DNA of 6,900 nucleotides from Pseudomonadota bacterium (lineage in GTDB: Bacteria > Pseudomonadota > Gammaproteobacteria > UBA5335), in assembly GCA_002862965.1 (NCBI GenBank), contig PKCW01000009.1:1-6900 (forward strand). The letters run 5' to 3'. Made by a program: the position numbers and the translations under genes. Below, one piece after another: positions 6,613 to 6,900 of this stretch. Under the pieces are notes generated by a model. That model was given only the letters and a program-made list of their open reading frames with translations. It did no database searches and had not been told where the DNA came from. The stretch's first letter is position 1. The number at the start of each line of letters is the position of its first letter.

Positions 6613-6900
6613 ATGAAAGTACTCGTGATCGGCGGCGGCGGCCGCGAACACGCCCTGGCGTGGCGTTGTGCCCAGTCGGCGCAAGTCGAGCGCGTCTACG
6701 TTGCACCGGGCAATGGCGGCACGGCGCGGGAGCCGAAACTCGAGAACGTGCCGCTGGCGGCGACCGAGCTGGACGGTCTCGTGGCGTTTGCCCGGCGCGA
6801 AGGCATCGCGCTCACCCTCGTCGGTCCGGAGCAGCCGCTGGTGGCCGGCGTGGTGGATCGCTTCGAGGCGGCCGGGCTGGCTTGCTTCGGGCCCTCGGCG
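6613..6900 (+). CDS. purD: Phosphoribosylamine-glycine ligase (GAR synthetase), N-terminal part (partial at 3' end)
   Basis: PurD joins phosphoribosylamine and glycine with ATP to form glycinamide ribonucleotide, the second step of de novo purine synthesis. Only 96 codons are in the window, out of roughly 430 in the family. They show the N-terminal domain clearly: MKVLVIGGGGREHALAW (1-17), APGNGGTA (31-38), LTLVGPEQPLVAGVVD (67-82, often VGPEAPLV) and CFGPSA (91-96), where the cut falls just before the ATP-grasp region. Residue 8 is Gly where E. coli has Asn. The ATG places the first strand correctly. The ribosome binding site is weak (GGATGG at 6600-6605, 7 bases before). In E. coli purH and purD form one operon; here 135 bases, a hairpin and a candidate promoter separate them, so purD may be at least partly independent. 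Confidence 0.96.
   Translation, partial: MKVLVIGGGGREHALAWRCAQSAQVERVYVAPGNGGTAREPKLENVPLAATELDGLVAFARREGIALTLVGPEQPLVAGVVDRFEAAGLACFGPSA

Noticed and set aside
4855..6684. Long open frame (609 codons) on the - strand across purH
   Set aside because: Same cause as the accBC shadow: low-complexity composition, no motif, and it overlaps completely the well-supported purH.

Overview
The window is a GC-rich stretch of bacterial chromosome. Every gene lies on the + strand, and every gene is a recognisable housekeeping gene. In order they are: the tail of a TlpA/redoxin-type thiol oxidoreductase, aroQ, accB, accC, prmA, a zinc-ribbon membrane protein of the DUF3426 (MJ0042 zinc finger) type, fis, purH, and the first 96 codons of purD. 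A Fis-type nucleoid protein directly before purH and purD points to Proteobacteria. The purH-purD adjacency and the aroQ-accB-accC-prmA run fit Gammaproteobacteria (or the related Acidithiobacillia) best. A TlpA gene before aroQ and a DUF3426 gene after prmA are also seen in Betaproteobacteria, so genus and order cannot be fixed from sequence reading alone.

Left block (1-4403): TlpA-like gene, aroQ, accB, accC, prmA and the DUF3426 gene are closely spaced (gaps of 71, 50, 12, 19 and 16 bases) and probably form one long transcription unit. AroQ supplies the shikimate pathway. AccB and AccC are the biotin carrier and biotin carboxylase of acetyl-CoA carboxylase, which starts fatty acid synthesis. 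PrmA trimethylates ribosomal protein L11. The DUF3426 protein is a single-pass membrane protein of unknown role.

Middle (4404-4579): this 176-base gap is the largest non-coding stretch. It holds a plausible sigma70 promoter with an extended -10, a short inverted repeat over the -35, and a fis leader with several small inverted repeats. In related genomes dusB (tRNA-dihydrouridine synthase) normally sits directly before fis; here it is absent and fis appears to have its own promoter.

Right block (4580-6900): fis, then purH after 56 bases (last two steps of IMP synthesis), then a 135-base spacer with a strong GC-rich hairpin and an extended -10 promoter candidate, then purD (glycinamide ribonucleotide synthetase), cut by the window edge.

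I found no mobile elements, CRISPR arrays, tRNA or rRNA genes, broken genes or signs of recent transfer, and no undescribed multi-gene system. What deserves a second look is regulatory and architectural: loss or relocation of dusB, the fis promoter and leader, the hairpin and promoter between purH and purD, the unusual N-terminus of Fis, and the periplasmic cysteine pair of the DUF3426 protein.
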